A stretch of 64,000 nucleotides of DNA from Enemella evansiae (lineage in GTDB: Bacteria; Actinomycetota; Actinomycetes; Propionibacteriales; Propionibacteriaceae), in assembly GCF_002250705.1 (NCBI RefSeq), contig NZ_NMVP01000023.1, forward strand, positions 124,001-188,000, in the 5' to 3' direction. Below the pieces are notes generated by a model that saw only the letters and a list, made by a program, of their open reading frames with translations, was not told the origin of the DNA and ran no database searches. Below, in pieces: positions 17,847 through 26,440 of the stretch (position 1 is the first letter of the stretch; each line of letters starts with the position of its first letter). A program made the position numbers and the translations under genes.

Positions 17847-18287
17847 ATGAGTGATTTCGTCGCCGTGCTGAACGGCCCGAACCTGAACCTGCTCGGCCAG
17901 CGGCAGCCCGAGGTCTACGGCCACGACACGCTGGCCGACGTGGAGCGGTTGTGCACCGAGACCGCCGCGCGATTCGGGATGGAGGCGCGCTGCCTGCAGA
18001 GCAACCACGAGGGTGTGATCCTGGATGCGGTGCACCAGTGGCGGACCGAGGCGGCCGGTTTCGTGGTGAACGCGGGTGGCTGGACGCACACCTCGGTCGC
18101 GCTGCGGGACGCCCTGGTGACGATCACCGGCCCGCTGCTGGAGGTGCACATCTCCAATGTGCACGCCCGCGAGGAGTTCCGGCACCACTCGTATCTCTCA
18201 CCGATCGCCAGCGGCATCATCGTCGGCTGCGGCGTGCAGGGTTACCAGTTCGCGGTGGAACGCATCGCCGCACTGCGGGGGCAGTGA
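17847..18287 (+). CDS. aroQ: 3-dehydroquinate dehydratase, type II
   Basis: This 146-residue type II dehydroquinase has LNGPNLNLLG at the N-terminus, catalytic Tyr24 in EVYGHD, Asn75 and His101 in HISNVHAREEFR. It converts 3-dehydroquinate to 3-dehydroshikimate. Its place between a catabolic regulator and a dehydroshikimate dehydratase argues for a role in quinate breakdown, not aromatic biosynthesis. The ATG follows TGAGGAGA; the stop overlaps the next start as TGATG. Confidence 0.93.
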   Translation: MSDFVAVLNGPNLNLLGQRQPEVYGHDTLADVERLCTETAARFGMEARCLQSNHEGVILDAVHQWRTEAAGFVVNAGGWTHTSVALRDALVTITGPLLEVHISNVHAREEFRHHSYLSPIASGIIVGCGVQGYQFAVERIAALRGQ

Positions 18288-20206
18288 TGCGCAAGGGCAT
18301 TGCGACGGTCTCGGTCGGCGGCACGCTCACCGAGAAGCTGGACGCGATCTCCGCGGCCCGCTTCGACGGTATCGAGATCTTCGACGCCGACCTGATCTCC
18401 GCCCCGCTCTCCCCCGCCGAACTCGCCCGCCGCTGCGCCGATCTGGGGTTGAGCATCGACCTGTTCCAGCCGGTCCGCGATGTGGAGGGTACGCCGCCGG
18501 AGCGCTTCGATGCGGTGCTGCACCGGGTGCGGTCCAAGCTGCGGGTGATGGGTGAGCTCGGTGTGGATCGGATGCTGATCTGTTCCAGCGTCGCACCCAA
18601 TGCGATCACCGAGGACCGTGACCTGATGGCCGAACAGCTGGCCGCGGTGGGTGATCTGGCGGCCGAGGCCGGGGTGCTGGTCGGTTACGAGGCGCTGGCC
18701 TGGGGGCGGACCACCAGCCGCTTCGTCGACTCCTGGGATGTCGTGCAGCGCTGCGATCACGCGAATGTCGGGGTGGTGGTGGACACCTTCCACATGCTCG
18801 GCCGGGGTGACGGACCCCAGGCGCTGGCCGGCGTACCGGGTGAGCGGATCGCCTTCCTGCAGGTCGCCGACGCGCCGCGGATGGGTATGCAGGTGCTGGA
18901 GTGGTCCCGGCATTTCCGCTGCTTCCCCGGTCAGGGCAATCTCGAGGTGGCCCCGCTGGTCGCCGAGGTGTACGCCCGGGGGTATCGCGGGCCGCTGTCG
19001 CTGGAGATCTTCTCCGACGTGGTCCGGGAGGCCGACCCGCGCGCGACCGCGCTGGATGCGATGCGCTCGTTGCTGCATCTGGAGGAGGAACTGCGGGAGA
19101 TCTGGTCGGCCGAAGGTGTGGGTGCCCGACGGCCGCGGGTGGAACTCTTCGATCCGCCGCCGGCGCCCGAGCGGGTGGACGCGGCCTTCGTGGAGATCGC
19201 GGTCGGCGGTGAGTTCGGCTCCGGGGGGATCCAGCAAACCCTGTCCGGGTTGGGATTCAGCCAGGTCGGTACGCATCGGGGCCTGCCGGTGCACTGGTGG
19301 CGCAACGGTGATGCACACATCGTGCTGAACGCGTTGCCGACCGCGGCGCCGCTGTCGGTGACCGCGCTCGGGGTCGGCGTCGGCGATCCGTTGGATGTGG
19401 CCTCCCGGGCCGAGGCGCTGCTCTGGCCGCGGGCGCGATCCCGGCGCCGACCGGGGGATGCGCCGCTGCCCGGATTGGACACCCCGGGTGGGTTGGCGGT
19501 CTTCCTCTCCGCCGGTGAGCACGGGGACGGCTGGCAGGTCGACTTCCGCGCCCCGGCCTCCGTCACGATGGCTGAGCCAGCGAGCAACGAGCGAGACGAA
19601 GCCACCGACGCACCGCTCGCCGAGGAGGGCACCGGGCTGGGCATCGACCACGTCGGTGCCTCCATCGACCCCAACCTGCTGCCCGCGGAGCAGTCGTTCT
19701 TCCGCACCGTGCTCGGGATGCGGGCCGGGGCGTTGAGCGAGTTCATGCAGCCGGGTGGGCGGATGCGGTCCCGGCCGCTGACGCCGGCGGTCGGGGATCT
19801 GCGGGTGATCGTCTCGGTCGACGACGGTACCCGCCCCGATGAGGCACGCCGCGGCTTGAACCAGGTGGCGATCGCGGTCTCCGACATCTTCACCGTCGTC
19901 GAGCAGGCCCGTCGGGCGGGGTTGAAGCTGATGCCGGTGCCGGACAACTACTACGTCGACCTGGCGGCCCGCTTCCCCGACCTCGATGCGGAGCTGGTCA
20001 CCCGGTTGCGTTCCGGCGGCGTCCTCTATGACCGCGACGAGACCGGTGGTGAACTCTTCCACGTCTACACCCCGATCCTCGGGAACGGCTTCTATCTGGA
20101 GGTGCTGCAGCGCACCGGCGGGTACGCCGGGTACGGCGCCCCGAACACCGTCATCCGGTTGGCCGCCCACGCCGAACAGCGCGAACGCGATCCGCTGGAG
20201 CGGTGA
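18287..20206 (+). CDS. qsuB: 3-dehydroshikimate dehydratase (QsuB-like, TIM barrel plus HPPD-like domain)
   Basis: This two-domain protein has 639 residues. Residues 1 to about 275 form a sugar-isomerase-like TIM barrel that dehydrates 3-dehydroshikimate to protocatechuate (LVGYEALAWGR, VVVDTFHMLGRG, GPLSLEIFSD carry the metal and acid residues). Residues about 300-639 resemble 4-hydroxyphenylpyruvate dioxygenase, as in QsuB. Of the three HPPD iron ligands, His455 (GIDHVG) and Glu605 (FYLEVLQR) remain, but the second His is Gln526 (LNQVAIAV). An R2 repeat is translated as a linker at about residues 428-440. ATG 18287 overlaps the aroQ stop. Confidence 0.88.
   Translation: MRKGIATVSVGGTLTEKLDAISAARFDGIEIFDADLISAPLSPAELARRCADLGLSIDLFQPVRDVEGTPPERFDAVLHRVRSKLRVMGELGVDRMLICSSVAPNAITEDRDLMAEQLAAVGDLAAEAGVLVGYEALAWGRTTSRFVDSWDVVQRCDHANVGVVVDTFHMLGRGDGPQALAGVPGERIAFLQVADAPRMGMQVLEWSRHFRCFPGQGNLEVAPLVAEVYARGYRGPLSLEIFSDVVREADPRATALDAMRSLLHLEEELREIWSAEGVGARRPRVELFDPPPAPERVDAAFVEIAVGGEFGSGGIQQTLSGLGFSQVGTHRGLPVHWWRNGDAHIVLNALPTAAPLSVTALGVGVGDPLDVASRAEALLWPRARSRRRPGDAPLPGLDTPGGLAVFLSAGEHGDGWQVDFRAPASVTMAEPASNERDEATDAPLAEEGTGLGIDHVGASIDPNLLPAEQSFFRTVLGMRAGALSEFMQPGGRMRSRPLTPAVGDLRVIVSVDDGTRPDEARRGLNQVAIAVSDIFTVVEQARRAGLKLMPVPDNYYVDLAARFPDLDAELVTRLRSGGVLYDRDETGGELFHVYTPILGNGFYLEVLQRTGGYAGYGAPNTVIRLAAHAEQRERDPLER
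19570..19605 (+). repeat. R2 short repeat, in frame inside qsuB
   Basis: The sequence GGCTGAGCCAGCGAGCAACG followed by AGCGAGACGAAGCCAC is a divergent copy of the R2 element at 54052-54080. It is translated as AEPASNERDEAT and lies in the linker between the two halves of the HPPD-like domain, where an insertion would be tolerated. Confidence 0.6.
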
Positions 20207-20222
20207 GCCGCTCATCGCACCC

Positions 20223-20362
20223 GACGCTCATCGAGTAGCCCTGCGGTGCCGCGAGATCCGACGCTCATCGAGTAGCCCTGCGGTGCCGCGGGATCCGACG
20301 CTCATCGAGTAGCCCTGCGGTGCCGCCGCGAAGCAAGGCAGCGCGGGGCGTGTCGAGATGAG
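20223..20362. repeat. R1 hairpin repeat cluster B (convergent junction)
   Basis: Two tandem 37-base partial copies (20223-20259 and 20260-20296, differing at one base) precede one full long-form copy (20297-20362). The full copy has outer arms CTCATCGAGTA / GTGTCGAGATGAG and inner stem GCCCTGCG/CGCGGGGC (7 of 8, the exception being a G-T pair). The 324-base gap between the converging qsuB and kinase-dehydrogenase genes holds this cluster, the inverted repeat at 20398-20460 and a degenerate R1-like stretch at about 20479-20515; no gene was found in it. Confidence 0.9.
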
Positions 20363-20397
20363 CCTCCGCTGCGTACCGGCTGAGCGACGCCCTGCGG

Positions 20398-20460
20398 AAT
20401 CTGCGGCTCGATCGCAGAATCGACCGATCTGGGCACCGATTGGCAATCGAGCCGCAGATT
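20398..20460. repeat. Perfect 15-base inverted repeat
   Basis: AATCTGCGGCTCGAT (20398-20412) is exactly complementary to ATCGAGCCGCAGATT (20446-20460) across a 33-base spacer. There is no T-run, so it is not a classical terminator. It sits between converging genes next to R1 copies and is unlike R1 in sequence; it may be a separate palindromic element or a transcription stop. Confidence 0.75.
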
Positions 20461-20530
20461 TCGGCGGGCCGAGCGGCGCTCATCTCGACCCGCTCGCTGC
20501 GCGCATCTCGGGGGTTGAGCGTGTGGGCTC

Positions 20531-22522
20531 TCAGCCGACGTGCGGGTCGACCCGGAGCCGTTCGCGGGCCCGGATGAATTCCTCACGCAGCTTGGGATTG
20601 CGGCCGGTCTCGCCGAAGAGCGGCAGGTCGAGGAAGGCACCGGGGGTCTGCTCGTCGCGCTGGGCGGCGGCGACCACCTCGTCGCGTCGGCGGTCGTTGA
20701 TCTCGACCCCGGAGGCGAGCCGCTGGCACCAGGCAGCGATGGTCAGCGTGCTGCGTTCGATGCGGCCGTCGCCGGCGAGCTGGTCGGCGATCACCGGCAG
20801 CAGGAAGGTCGAGATCCGATCGGAGGCGTCGGTCACCAACCGTTCCAGGGTGTCGCGCACCGCCTCGCTGCCGTAGCGTTCCAGCAGCTGGGTGCAGTAG
20901 CGATCCAGATCGATTCCCGGCACCTCCGGCAGGGTCGGCAGCCCCTCCTCGCGGAGATAGCCGTCCACGAACTCCGCGAACTTCGGATCGCGCATCACCT
21001 CGTGCACCTCGGTGGCACCGGCGAGCAGGCCGAGCTGTCCGATCACCTGGTGCGAGGCGTTCAGCAGCCGCAGCTTCATCATCTCGTAGGGGGTGACGTC
21101 CTCGACGACCTGGACGCCGGCCTCCGCGAGCGCAGCCAGCTCGGGCCGACCGTTGCTGAACGAATCCTCGATCACCCACTGGGTGAAGGATTCCGAGCGC
21201 ACCGGCCACCGATCGCCGATACCCAGCGCGGCGACGTCCGCGCGGACCTCCTCGCTGGTCGCGGGGGTGATCCGATCGACCATCGAGTTCGGGAAGGCGA
21301 CATTGTCGGCGATCCAGTCGGCGAGCTCGGGATCGGTCCGGGCGGCGTACCCGAGAATGGCCTCCCGGGCCACCCGCCCGTTGTGCAGGATGTTGTCGCA
21401 GGAGACGACCGAGTACGCCGGCAGCCCGCGTTCGCGGCGGGTGGCCAGGCCGGTGGTGATCAGCCCGAGTACGCTGTCGGGGGTGGCATCGTCGACGCCG
21501 TAACCGCCCTCGGTGATGGTCAGGGTGACGATCCGGGTGTCCGGGTGGGCCAGTCGTTCGATCACCGCGGCGGGGTCGTCGGGGGCGTGCAGGTGGGCGA
21601 AGTGCGAACCGATGATCCGGACGGTTTCGCGGCCGTCGGGGGCGACGGTGAGCAGTGTGTAGAGCTGGTCCTGGGCGTTCAGCGCGTCGCGGATCGCGGT
21701 GTCCTGCGGCAGCGTGCCGACACCGCAGATTCCCCAGTGCTCGCCGCGGGCGAGGAGTGCGTCGAAATACATCGCCTGGTGGGCGCGGTGGAATCCGCCG
21801 ACGCCGAAGTGCACGACCTTGATCCCCTGCGGGTCGCGCGGATAGTCGGGGGCGGTGACGGGGGCGGTGAACCGTGGCAGGTTCGCCGCGGTGAGTGGGG
21901 TGGGTTCGTTGTCCAGTTGCACGATCAGGTCAGCCCTTTCCCGGCTCTGCTCGACGACTTCGGCGTTGACGGCGTCCACGTCGCGCACCCACGAAGCGGC
22001 CTGCTCGGTGGCGTACCCGAACGAACGGCGCCGTCCCAGCAGCCTACGCGCGCGCTCGGTGGCGGGGGTGTCGAGGTACCAGACCTCATCGAGCACCCCG
22101 CGGACCTCCACCCACGCTTCGTCGTCGTGCACCAGATAGTTGCCCTCGGTGATCACCAGCGGCACCTCGACCGGGATCGGGATGGCGCTGCCGATGACGG
22201 TCTCGATGCTGCGATCGAACACCGGGGCGTAGATCGTGCCGGTGCGCTGGTCGCGGAGCCGGCCCAGCAGGGCGAGGTAACCGTCGGTGTCGAAGGTGTC
22301 CGGGGCCCCCTTGCGATCCCGGCGGCCGAGGCGTACCAGTTCGGTGTTCGCCAGGTGGAAGGCATCCATCCCGACCAGCACCGCCCGGTCGCCGAGGGCG
22401 GCGGCCAGTGCACCGGCCAGGTGGGACTTCCCGGTCCCCGGCGGCCCGGTGATCCCCAGGATGCGCCGCTCTCCGGGTCGGATCAGCCGGCGTGCCCGGT
22501 CGATGAGTTCGTCGATGCTCAC
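20531..22522 (-). CDS. Fused nucleoside-kinase-like / mannitol dehydrogenase-family protein
   Basis: This is a 663-residue fusion. Residues 1 to about 205 are a P-loop kinase of the uridine/pantothenate kinase-like group: GPPGTGKS (26-33), GMDAFHLAN, an ITEGNYL strand and a VWYLDTP segment. Residues about 211-663 are a long-chain mannitol/fructuronate dehydrogenase: HFGVGGFHRAH (238-248), TITEGGY and the catalytic-Lys motif MMKLRLLNASH. Both halves look intact. The dehydrogenase interconverts a polyol or uronate and its keto sugar; the kinase may phosphorylate the ketose. The start is GTG 22522, the first codon of the kinase fold; GTG 22528 is possible. Confidence 0.85.
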   Translation of the reverse strand: MSIDELIDRARRLIRPGERRILGITGPPGTGKSHLAGALAAALGDRAVLVGMDAFHLANTELVRLGRRDRKGAPDTFDTDGYLALLGRLRDQRTGTIYAPVFDRSIETVIGSAIPIPVEVPLVITEGNYLVHDDEAWVEVRGVLDEVWYLDTPATERARRLLGRRRSFGYATEQAASWVRDVDAVNAEVVEQSRERADLIVQLDNEPTPLTAANLPRFTAPVTAPDYPRDPQGIKVVHFGVGGFHRAHQAMYFDALLARGEHWGICGVGTLPQDTAIRDALNAQDQLYTLLTVAPDGRETVRIIGSHFAHLHAPDDPAAVIERLAHPDTRIVTLTITEGGYGVDDATPDSVLGLITTGLATRRERGLPAYSVVSCDNILHNGRVAREAILGYAARTDPELADWIADNVAFPNSMVDRITPATSEEVRADVAALGIGDRWPVRSESFTQWVIEDSFSNGRPELAALAEAGVQVVEDVTPYEMMKLRLLNASHQVIGQLGLLAGATEVHEVMRDPKFAEFVDGYLREEGLPTLPEVPGIDLDRYCTQLLERYGSEAVRDTLERLVTDASDRISTFLLPVIADQLAGDGRIERSTLTIAAWCQRLASGVEINDRRRDEVVAAAQRDEQTPGAFLDLPLFGETGRNPKLREEFIRARERLRVDPHVG

Positions 22523-22634
22523 TCGCACCCCAGCGAATCTACGGGGTAGGGCGATCCATCGAATCCCAGGTGCACCCGTCGCGCGCTGCAGCACTCGATG
22601 GATGGCCCGAGGGCTCGATGGATCGCACCACTCT

Positions 22635-25352
22635 TCAGGCGAGCAGGCCGCGGTTGCGGGGCTGACCCTCCATCACCTGTTGCAGCAGTTCCACCGTCTC
22701 CTCGTCCAGGTCGATGTTGAGCCGGCGGGCATGCCGGACCATCCGCAGCGCCAGCCGTTCCACCTCGGCAGGGTTGTTGGCGCGGTGCTCGATGCGCACC
22801 CGCAGGCAGAGCAACCGCTCGTCCTCCGGGGCGGCGATCAGGGCCCGGTTGGCCGCCCAGCGGGCCAGGTCGAGGTCCCCGCGCTCCAGCGCCCGCGCGC
22901 CGAGCACCAGACCGATGTCGCGGACCATCGAGGCGATATCGGTCCGCAACTCCTCGGCCCAGTGCCACTGCCCGGGTGCGGCGTCGGCGATCGGGGCGCC
23001 GCGGACCAGCTCCAGGGCCTGCACCAGGTTGCCCTCGGCGCACCAGTCGATGCCGCCGAAGGTGAGCAGCTGGATGCGCTGCCAGTCCGAGGAAACCGCA
23101 CTGTGCAAGGAGATCCGTCCGGAATAGGCGTCCGGCAGATAGGGTTCGCCGGCGCCGTCGTCACCCAGCCAGGCACGGAGCCGGCTCATGTTGGAGCGCC
23201 GGGTGCCCTCGGCGACGAACAGCGCGTTGGCCATCATCGCCGAGGTGGCGTTCGGGTTCTCCAACAGCCAGGCGCAGTATTCGATGCACTGCCGGCGGGC
23301 CCGGGTGGGCGTCTCGCCGCGGGCGCCGACCAGCTCGACCGGGCCCATCAACAGGACCAGCGGGTGCGCGGCGGCGCTCGTCCGGGTCGCGGTTGGGTGC
23401 AGGGTCGGTTCGTGGGCGTCCATGGCAGCGGGCTCCTCGGTGCTCGGATCGGCCCGCCTCGGGCCCAGTGGGGTGACGTTCGGGTAGGGGTCGGGCGATT
23501 CGGCGTACTCCTCGACCGGGGCGGACCACCACGGCGCCGGTCGGGTCACGGTGGCATCGGTACGCTCCAGCAGCCCGACCAGGTTGGCCCGGGTCTGCGC
23601 GCCCAGTTGCTGGGCGCGGAACTCGATCCCGTTCGGCAGCACCGACAGCTCGGGCGCGGTACGGATCTCGGCACCCGGGATCCGCGGATCGGCGACCACC
23701 GCGATCAGCAGGCGGGTCTCGGTCAGGGCGGAGAGCCGTTCCAGTTCACCGGCGGCGAGCGGATCGTGGATCAGCAGCACCCGCGGTCGCCACGCCTCCG
23801 CCAGCTCCGGCCGGGTGCGCAGATCGCGGGGATGGCGGTCGGTGTCGGGCCGGCGGGCCCGTTCGGTCTCCAGCTCGTCGAGCACCGGGGACAGGGTGGG
23901 TGACACCCGGATGCCGACCTCACCGACCGCCTCGGGCAGGGCGGCGTCGGCACCGATCACGGTGATCGACTGGCCCGCTCCCCACCAGGAACAACCCAGC
24001 TCCAGCAGCAGTGCGTCGAGCACGCCGGTCACCGGTTCCGCATCACCGGCCAGCCCGAGCAGGCCGATGGTCTCCAGATCGTGCAGCAGCAACCGATCGT
24101 CGGGCAGCTCGCCCAGGCAGACCACGCTGGGATAGGGGCAGGGTTCACCCTCGAGCCCGAGGCCGGCCAGCTCGGTGGCCCCGGTCGCGTCCAGCCAGAG
24201 GTGGGTGGCATCGGCGTGGAAGCCGACCGGCAGGGTGCCCGGAATCCGGTCCACCGCGATGCTGATCCGGTCCTCACCGACCAGGATCGCACCGAGGGAC
24301 GGCAACGGCTCCCCGACCGCGCGGTAGTGCCGGCCGAGGGCGCGCAGCGCCAGGTCCAGGGTGGTCAGGGTGAGCGGATCCTGGGCCTGGCCGAGGGCGC
24401 TCTCCAGGTGTTGTTGCGGCGGGGTCGGCGGCAGCAGCTGCCGGCCGGGTGGCCGCCGGGTGAGCTGGACCTGGCGGCGGACCGCGACCCGGCCGAGCAG
24501 GGCGGCCGCGGTCAGCGAACTGATCCCGGCGGCGGCCAACGCGATCCGTGCGGCGGGGGTGAGCGCGGGGTCCGCGGGCGTCCGGGTCTGGTTCGCCACC
24601 GGCTCGGCGGCGGCCGGAGGGGGCGGTATCGCGGCCGGCATGGCGCACAGCTGGGCGGGTGCGGTGCCCGGTGTCGGCGTGGCGGTCGGGGGTGGCGCCG
24701 GTGGCGGGTCGGGTGCCGGTTCCGCTGCCGGGGCCGGTTGGATCCCGGGCAGGCTCAGCAACCAGCCGACCTCGATCTCGTCGGGATCGGTGACGAACGG
24801 ATTGGCCTCGGCGATCCGTGCCCACTGCCGGCCGTCACCGTAGTGTTGTTCCGCGATCGTCCAGAGGCTCTCCCCGCGCTGCACCCGGTGCCGCAGCCAC
24901 TGTTCGGCGGCAGGTTCCGAGGCCGGGGTCGGGGTCTGGTCGGCGGTGGCGACATGGTCGGGGGTCGGCACCGGGTGGGTTCCTTCGGGTGGCAGTGCCG
25001 ATGCGGTGGCCGCCGGTGCGGTGAGCATCGCCGCGACGCTCACCAGCAGCACCGAGGCGAGGGCCTGCGGGCGGGAGAGACCCGGTAGCCGGACCCGGAT
25101 CCGCCGCCCGCTGAGCATCCCGAGCAGCTCACCGAGCACCGACAGGGAGAACACACCCCAGGCGAGCCACCCGAGGAGGGTGAGCACACCGAGCAGCAGG
25201 GTGCCGTTGTCCGGGGTGAGCAGCACGGCGGGGAAATCGGTCGACAACCGGGCCAACTCACCCAGCCGGCCGGCGCGGAGCAGCAGCCAGGGCGCGCCGC
25301 CGATCGTGCCGAGCAGCAGCGCGAGGGCGAGCAGGCCGCGGACGAATCGCAT
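22635..25352 (-). CDS. LysM and BTAD domain membrane protein of the Tad locus
   Basis: This 905-residue protein starts at ATG 25352, overlapping the upstream gene as TGATG. Order: hydrophobic helices at about 7-27, 50-75 and 98-118, a Pro/Thr-rich linker, a LysM domain (about 155-203, HRVQRGESLWTIAEQHYGDG), a long Pro-rich stretch, another helix at about 280-297, a large middle region, and a C-terminal BTAD helical-repeat domain (about 660-905) of the kind found in SARP regulators. No DNA-binding Trans_Reg_C domain is evident before BTAD. LysM would bind cell wall. It is the last gene of the Tad operon, so a role in pilus assembly or envelope sensing is inferred. Confidence 0.75.
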   Translation of the reverse strand: MRFVRGLLALALLLGTIGGAPWLLLRAGRLGELARLSTDFPAVLLTPDNGTLLLGVLTLLGWLAWGVFSLSVLGELLGMLSGRRIRVRLPGLSRPQALASVLLVSVAAMLTAPAATASALPPEGTHPVPTPDHVATADQTPTPASEPAAEQWLRHRVQRGESLWTIAEQHYGDGRQWARIAEANPFVTDPDEIEVGWLLSLPGIQPAPAAEPAPDPPPAPPPTATPTPGTAPAQLCAMPAAIPPPPAAAEPVANQTRTPADPALTPAARIALAAAGISSLTAAALLGRVAVRRQVQLTRRPPGRQLLPPTPPQQHLESALGQAQDPLTLTTLDLALRALGRHYRAVGEPLPSLGAILVGEDRISIAVDRIPGTLPVGFHADATHLWLDATGATELAGLGLEGEPCPYPSVVCLGELPDDRLLLHDLETIGLLGLAGDAEPVTGVLDALLLELGCSWWGAGQSITVIGADAALPEAVGEVGIRVSPTLSPVLDELETERARRPDTDRHPRDLRTRPELAEAWRPRVLLIHDPLAAGELERLSALTETRLLIAVVADPRIPGAEIRTAPELSVLPNGIEFRAQQLGAQTRANLVGLLERTDATVTRPAPWWSAPVEEYAESPDPYPNVTPLGPRRADPSTEEPAAMDAHEPTLHPTATRTSAAAHPLVLLMGPVELVGARGETPTRARRQCIEYCAWLLENPNATSAMMANALFVAEGTRRSNMSRLRAWLGDDGAGEPYLPDAYSGRISLHSAVSSDWQRIQLLTFGGIDWCAEGNLVQALELVRGAPIADAAPGQWHWAEELRTDIASMVRDIGLVLGARALERGDLDLARWAANRALIAAPEDERLLCLRVRIEHRANNPAEVERLALRMVRHARRLNIDLDEETVELLQQVMEGQPRNRGLLA

Positions 25353-25792
25353 CAACGCCTCCGGTAGGTGTCCAGCGCCGAGACGGCCTGGGCGGAGGCG
25401 TCCACCGAACCGGGCAGCCCGAACCCGATCAGGTCGGCCAGCTCGACCCGGCACTGCACCCGCGCGGTGACCTGGGCCGGCGTACCCACCGCGACCGCGA
25501 AACCGCTGACGTCGACGCTGACCGACCGCCCGGTGCAGCGCAGCCCCGCGGTGGACAATCCGCTGGCGGCCGCCGCCTGGGCCTGCTGCCGTGCGGCCCC
25601 GGGATCGCGGGCCAACGAGGCGGCCCGCGCGGCACTGTGCGCGACATCGGCGACCGCGGCACGGGCGAACCAGACCCGGGCACCGCCGACCATCACCGCC
25701 ACCACCATCAGCACCACCGGTGTCAGCACCGCGACCTCGAGCGCGGTCGCCCCGCGCTCACCCCGGCGATCGGCCTCATCGCGGCGCCTCAT
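25352..25792 (-). CDS. TadE-like pseudopilin
   Basis: This 146-residue protein has a short basic leader (RRRDEADRRGERGATALEVAVL) in which GERGATALE is the expected prepilin cleavage and Glu+5 region, then one hydrophobic helix and an extracytoplasmic domain with two cysteines that could pair. This is the TadE/TadF minor pseudopilin pattern. ATG 25792 is used; the longer open frame upstream overlaps the next gene. The stop overlaps the next start as TGATG. Confidence 0.78.
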   Translation of the reverse strand: MRRRDEADRRGERGATALEVAVLTPVVLMVVAVMVGGARVWFARAAVADVAHSAARAASLARDPGAARQQAQAAAASGLSTAGLRCTGRSVSVDVSGFAVAVGTPAQVTARVQCRVELADLIGFGLPGSVDASAQAVSALDTYRRR

Positions 25793-26151
25793 CGGTGCTC
25801 CACCGGTGAGCTGGCCCGTTCGGTGACCCGGCTCATGCCGAGGTCGACGAGCAGGGGGATCCGGCCGGTGACCTCGACATCCACGGTGGAGGAGCTGCGG
25901 CGTACCGAGACCTCCACACCGGTGAGCCCGCCCGCGGCCGCGATCGATGCCGCTGCGCTCGACCCGGCACCCTGCCCGCTGCCGAGCGCGGACTCCGCCT
26001 CGGCCGCCGCCGCGGCGGCATGCAGCACGGTGTTCCGGCCGTGCCACCACAGGCCCGCCTGGATGCCGCCGAGCAGGGTGAGCAGCAGCACCGGGGTGAG
26101 CATGGCCCACTGCACCGATTCGCTGAGGCCCCGCTCATCCCTGGTGTGCAC
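25789..26151 (-). CDS. TadE/TadF-like pseudopilin
   Basis: This 120-residue protein has the leader HTRDERGLSESVQWAML, where RGLSES marks a type IV prepilin-like cleavage site, followed by one transmembrane helix (about 15-35) and a small exported domain. GTG 26151 is the start. It overlaps the downstream TadE-like gene by four bases and follows the Flp-like gene by six, so all three are translated from one message. A minor pilin role is inferred. Confidence 0.72.
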   Translation of the reverse strand: MHTRDERGLSESVQWAMLTPVLLLTLLGGIQAGLWWHGRNTVLHAAAAAAEAESALGSGQGAGSSAAASIAAAGGLTGVEVSVRRSSSTVDVEVTGRIPLLVDLGMSRVTERASSPVEHR

Positions 26152-26157
26152 GATGGC

Positions 26158-26361
26158 TCACTTGGGCAGTTTGCCCTGCACATAGACGGTGACCGCCGCG
26201 ATCACCAGACCGGCGATCGTCACCGCCCCCGCCAGCAGGATCGCGTTCTCCGTCGACTGCGACAGGCCCCGCTCGTCGCGCCTGGGCGGCGCGCTGCCAC
26301 CCATCGCGGCGAGGGTCAGCAGGACCCCGAGCAACAGGTGCAGCGGATTGGTGCGGGTCAT
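26158..26361 (-). CDS. Small Flp-pilin-like prepilin
   Basis: This 67-residue protein has an N-terminal hydrophobic stretch, then RRDERGLSQSTENAILL and a single hydrophobic helix ending in a short tail. The RGLSQSTEN segment has the Gly/Glu spacing of class-III (Flp) prepilin cleavage sites. Size, position between TadC and TadE-like genes and the single helix suggest the major pilin. The extra hydrophobic stretch before the cleavage site is unusual for Flp. Confidence 0.62.
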   Translation of the reverse strand: MTRTNPLHLLLGVLLTLAAMGGSAPPRRDERGLSQSTENAILLAGAVTIAGLVIAAVTVYVQGKLPK

Positions 26362-26440
26362 CGTTGGTCTCCTTCGGTGCGGGCCCCGGGTGGTTGCTGA
26401 GTGCTCCCACCCTCTACAGGCCGATTTCTGGGGGTCGATG

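Noticed and set aside
18242..20215. A 657-codon minus-strand frame opposite qsuB
   Set aside because: It is an antisense shadow of qsuB, with repetitive Arg/Gly/His composition and no recognisable fold.
20540..22549. A 669-codon plus-strand frame opposite the kinase-dehydrogenase fusion
   Set aside because: It is an antisense shadow of a gene with clear motifs on the other strand.
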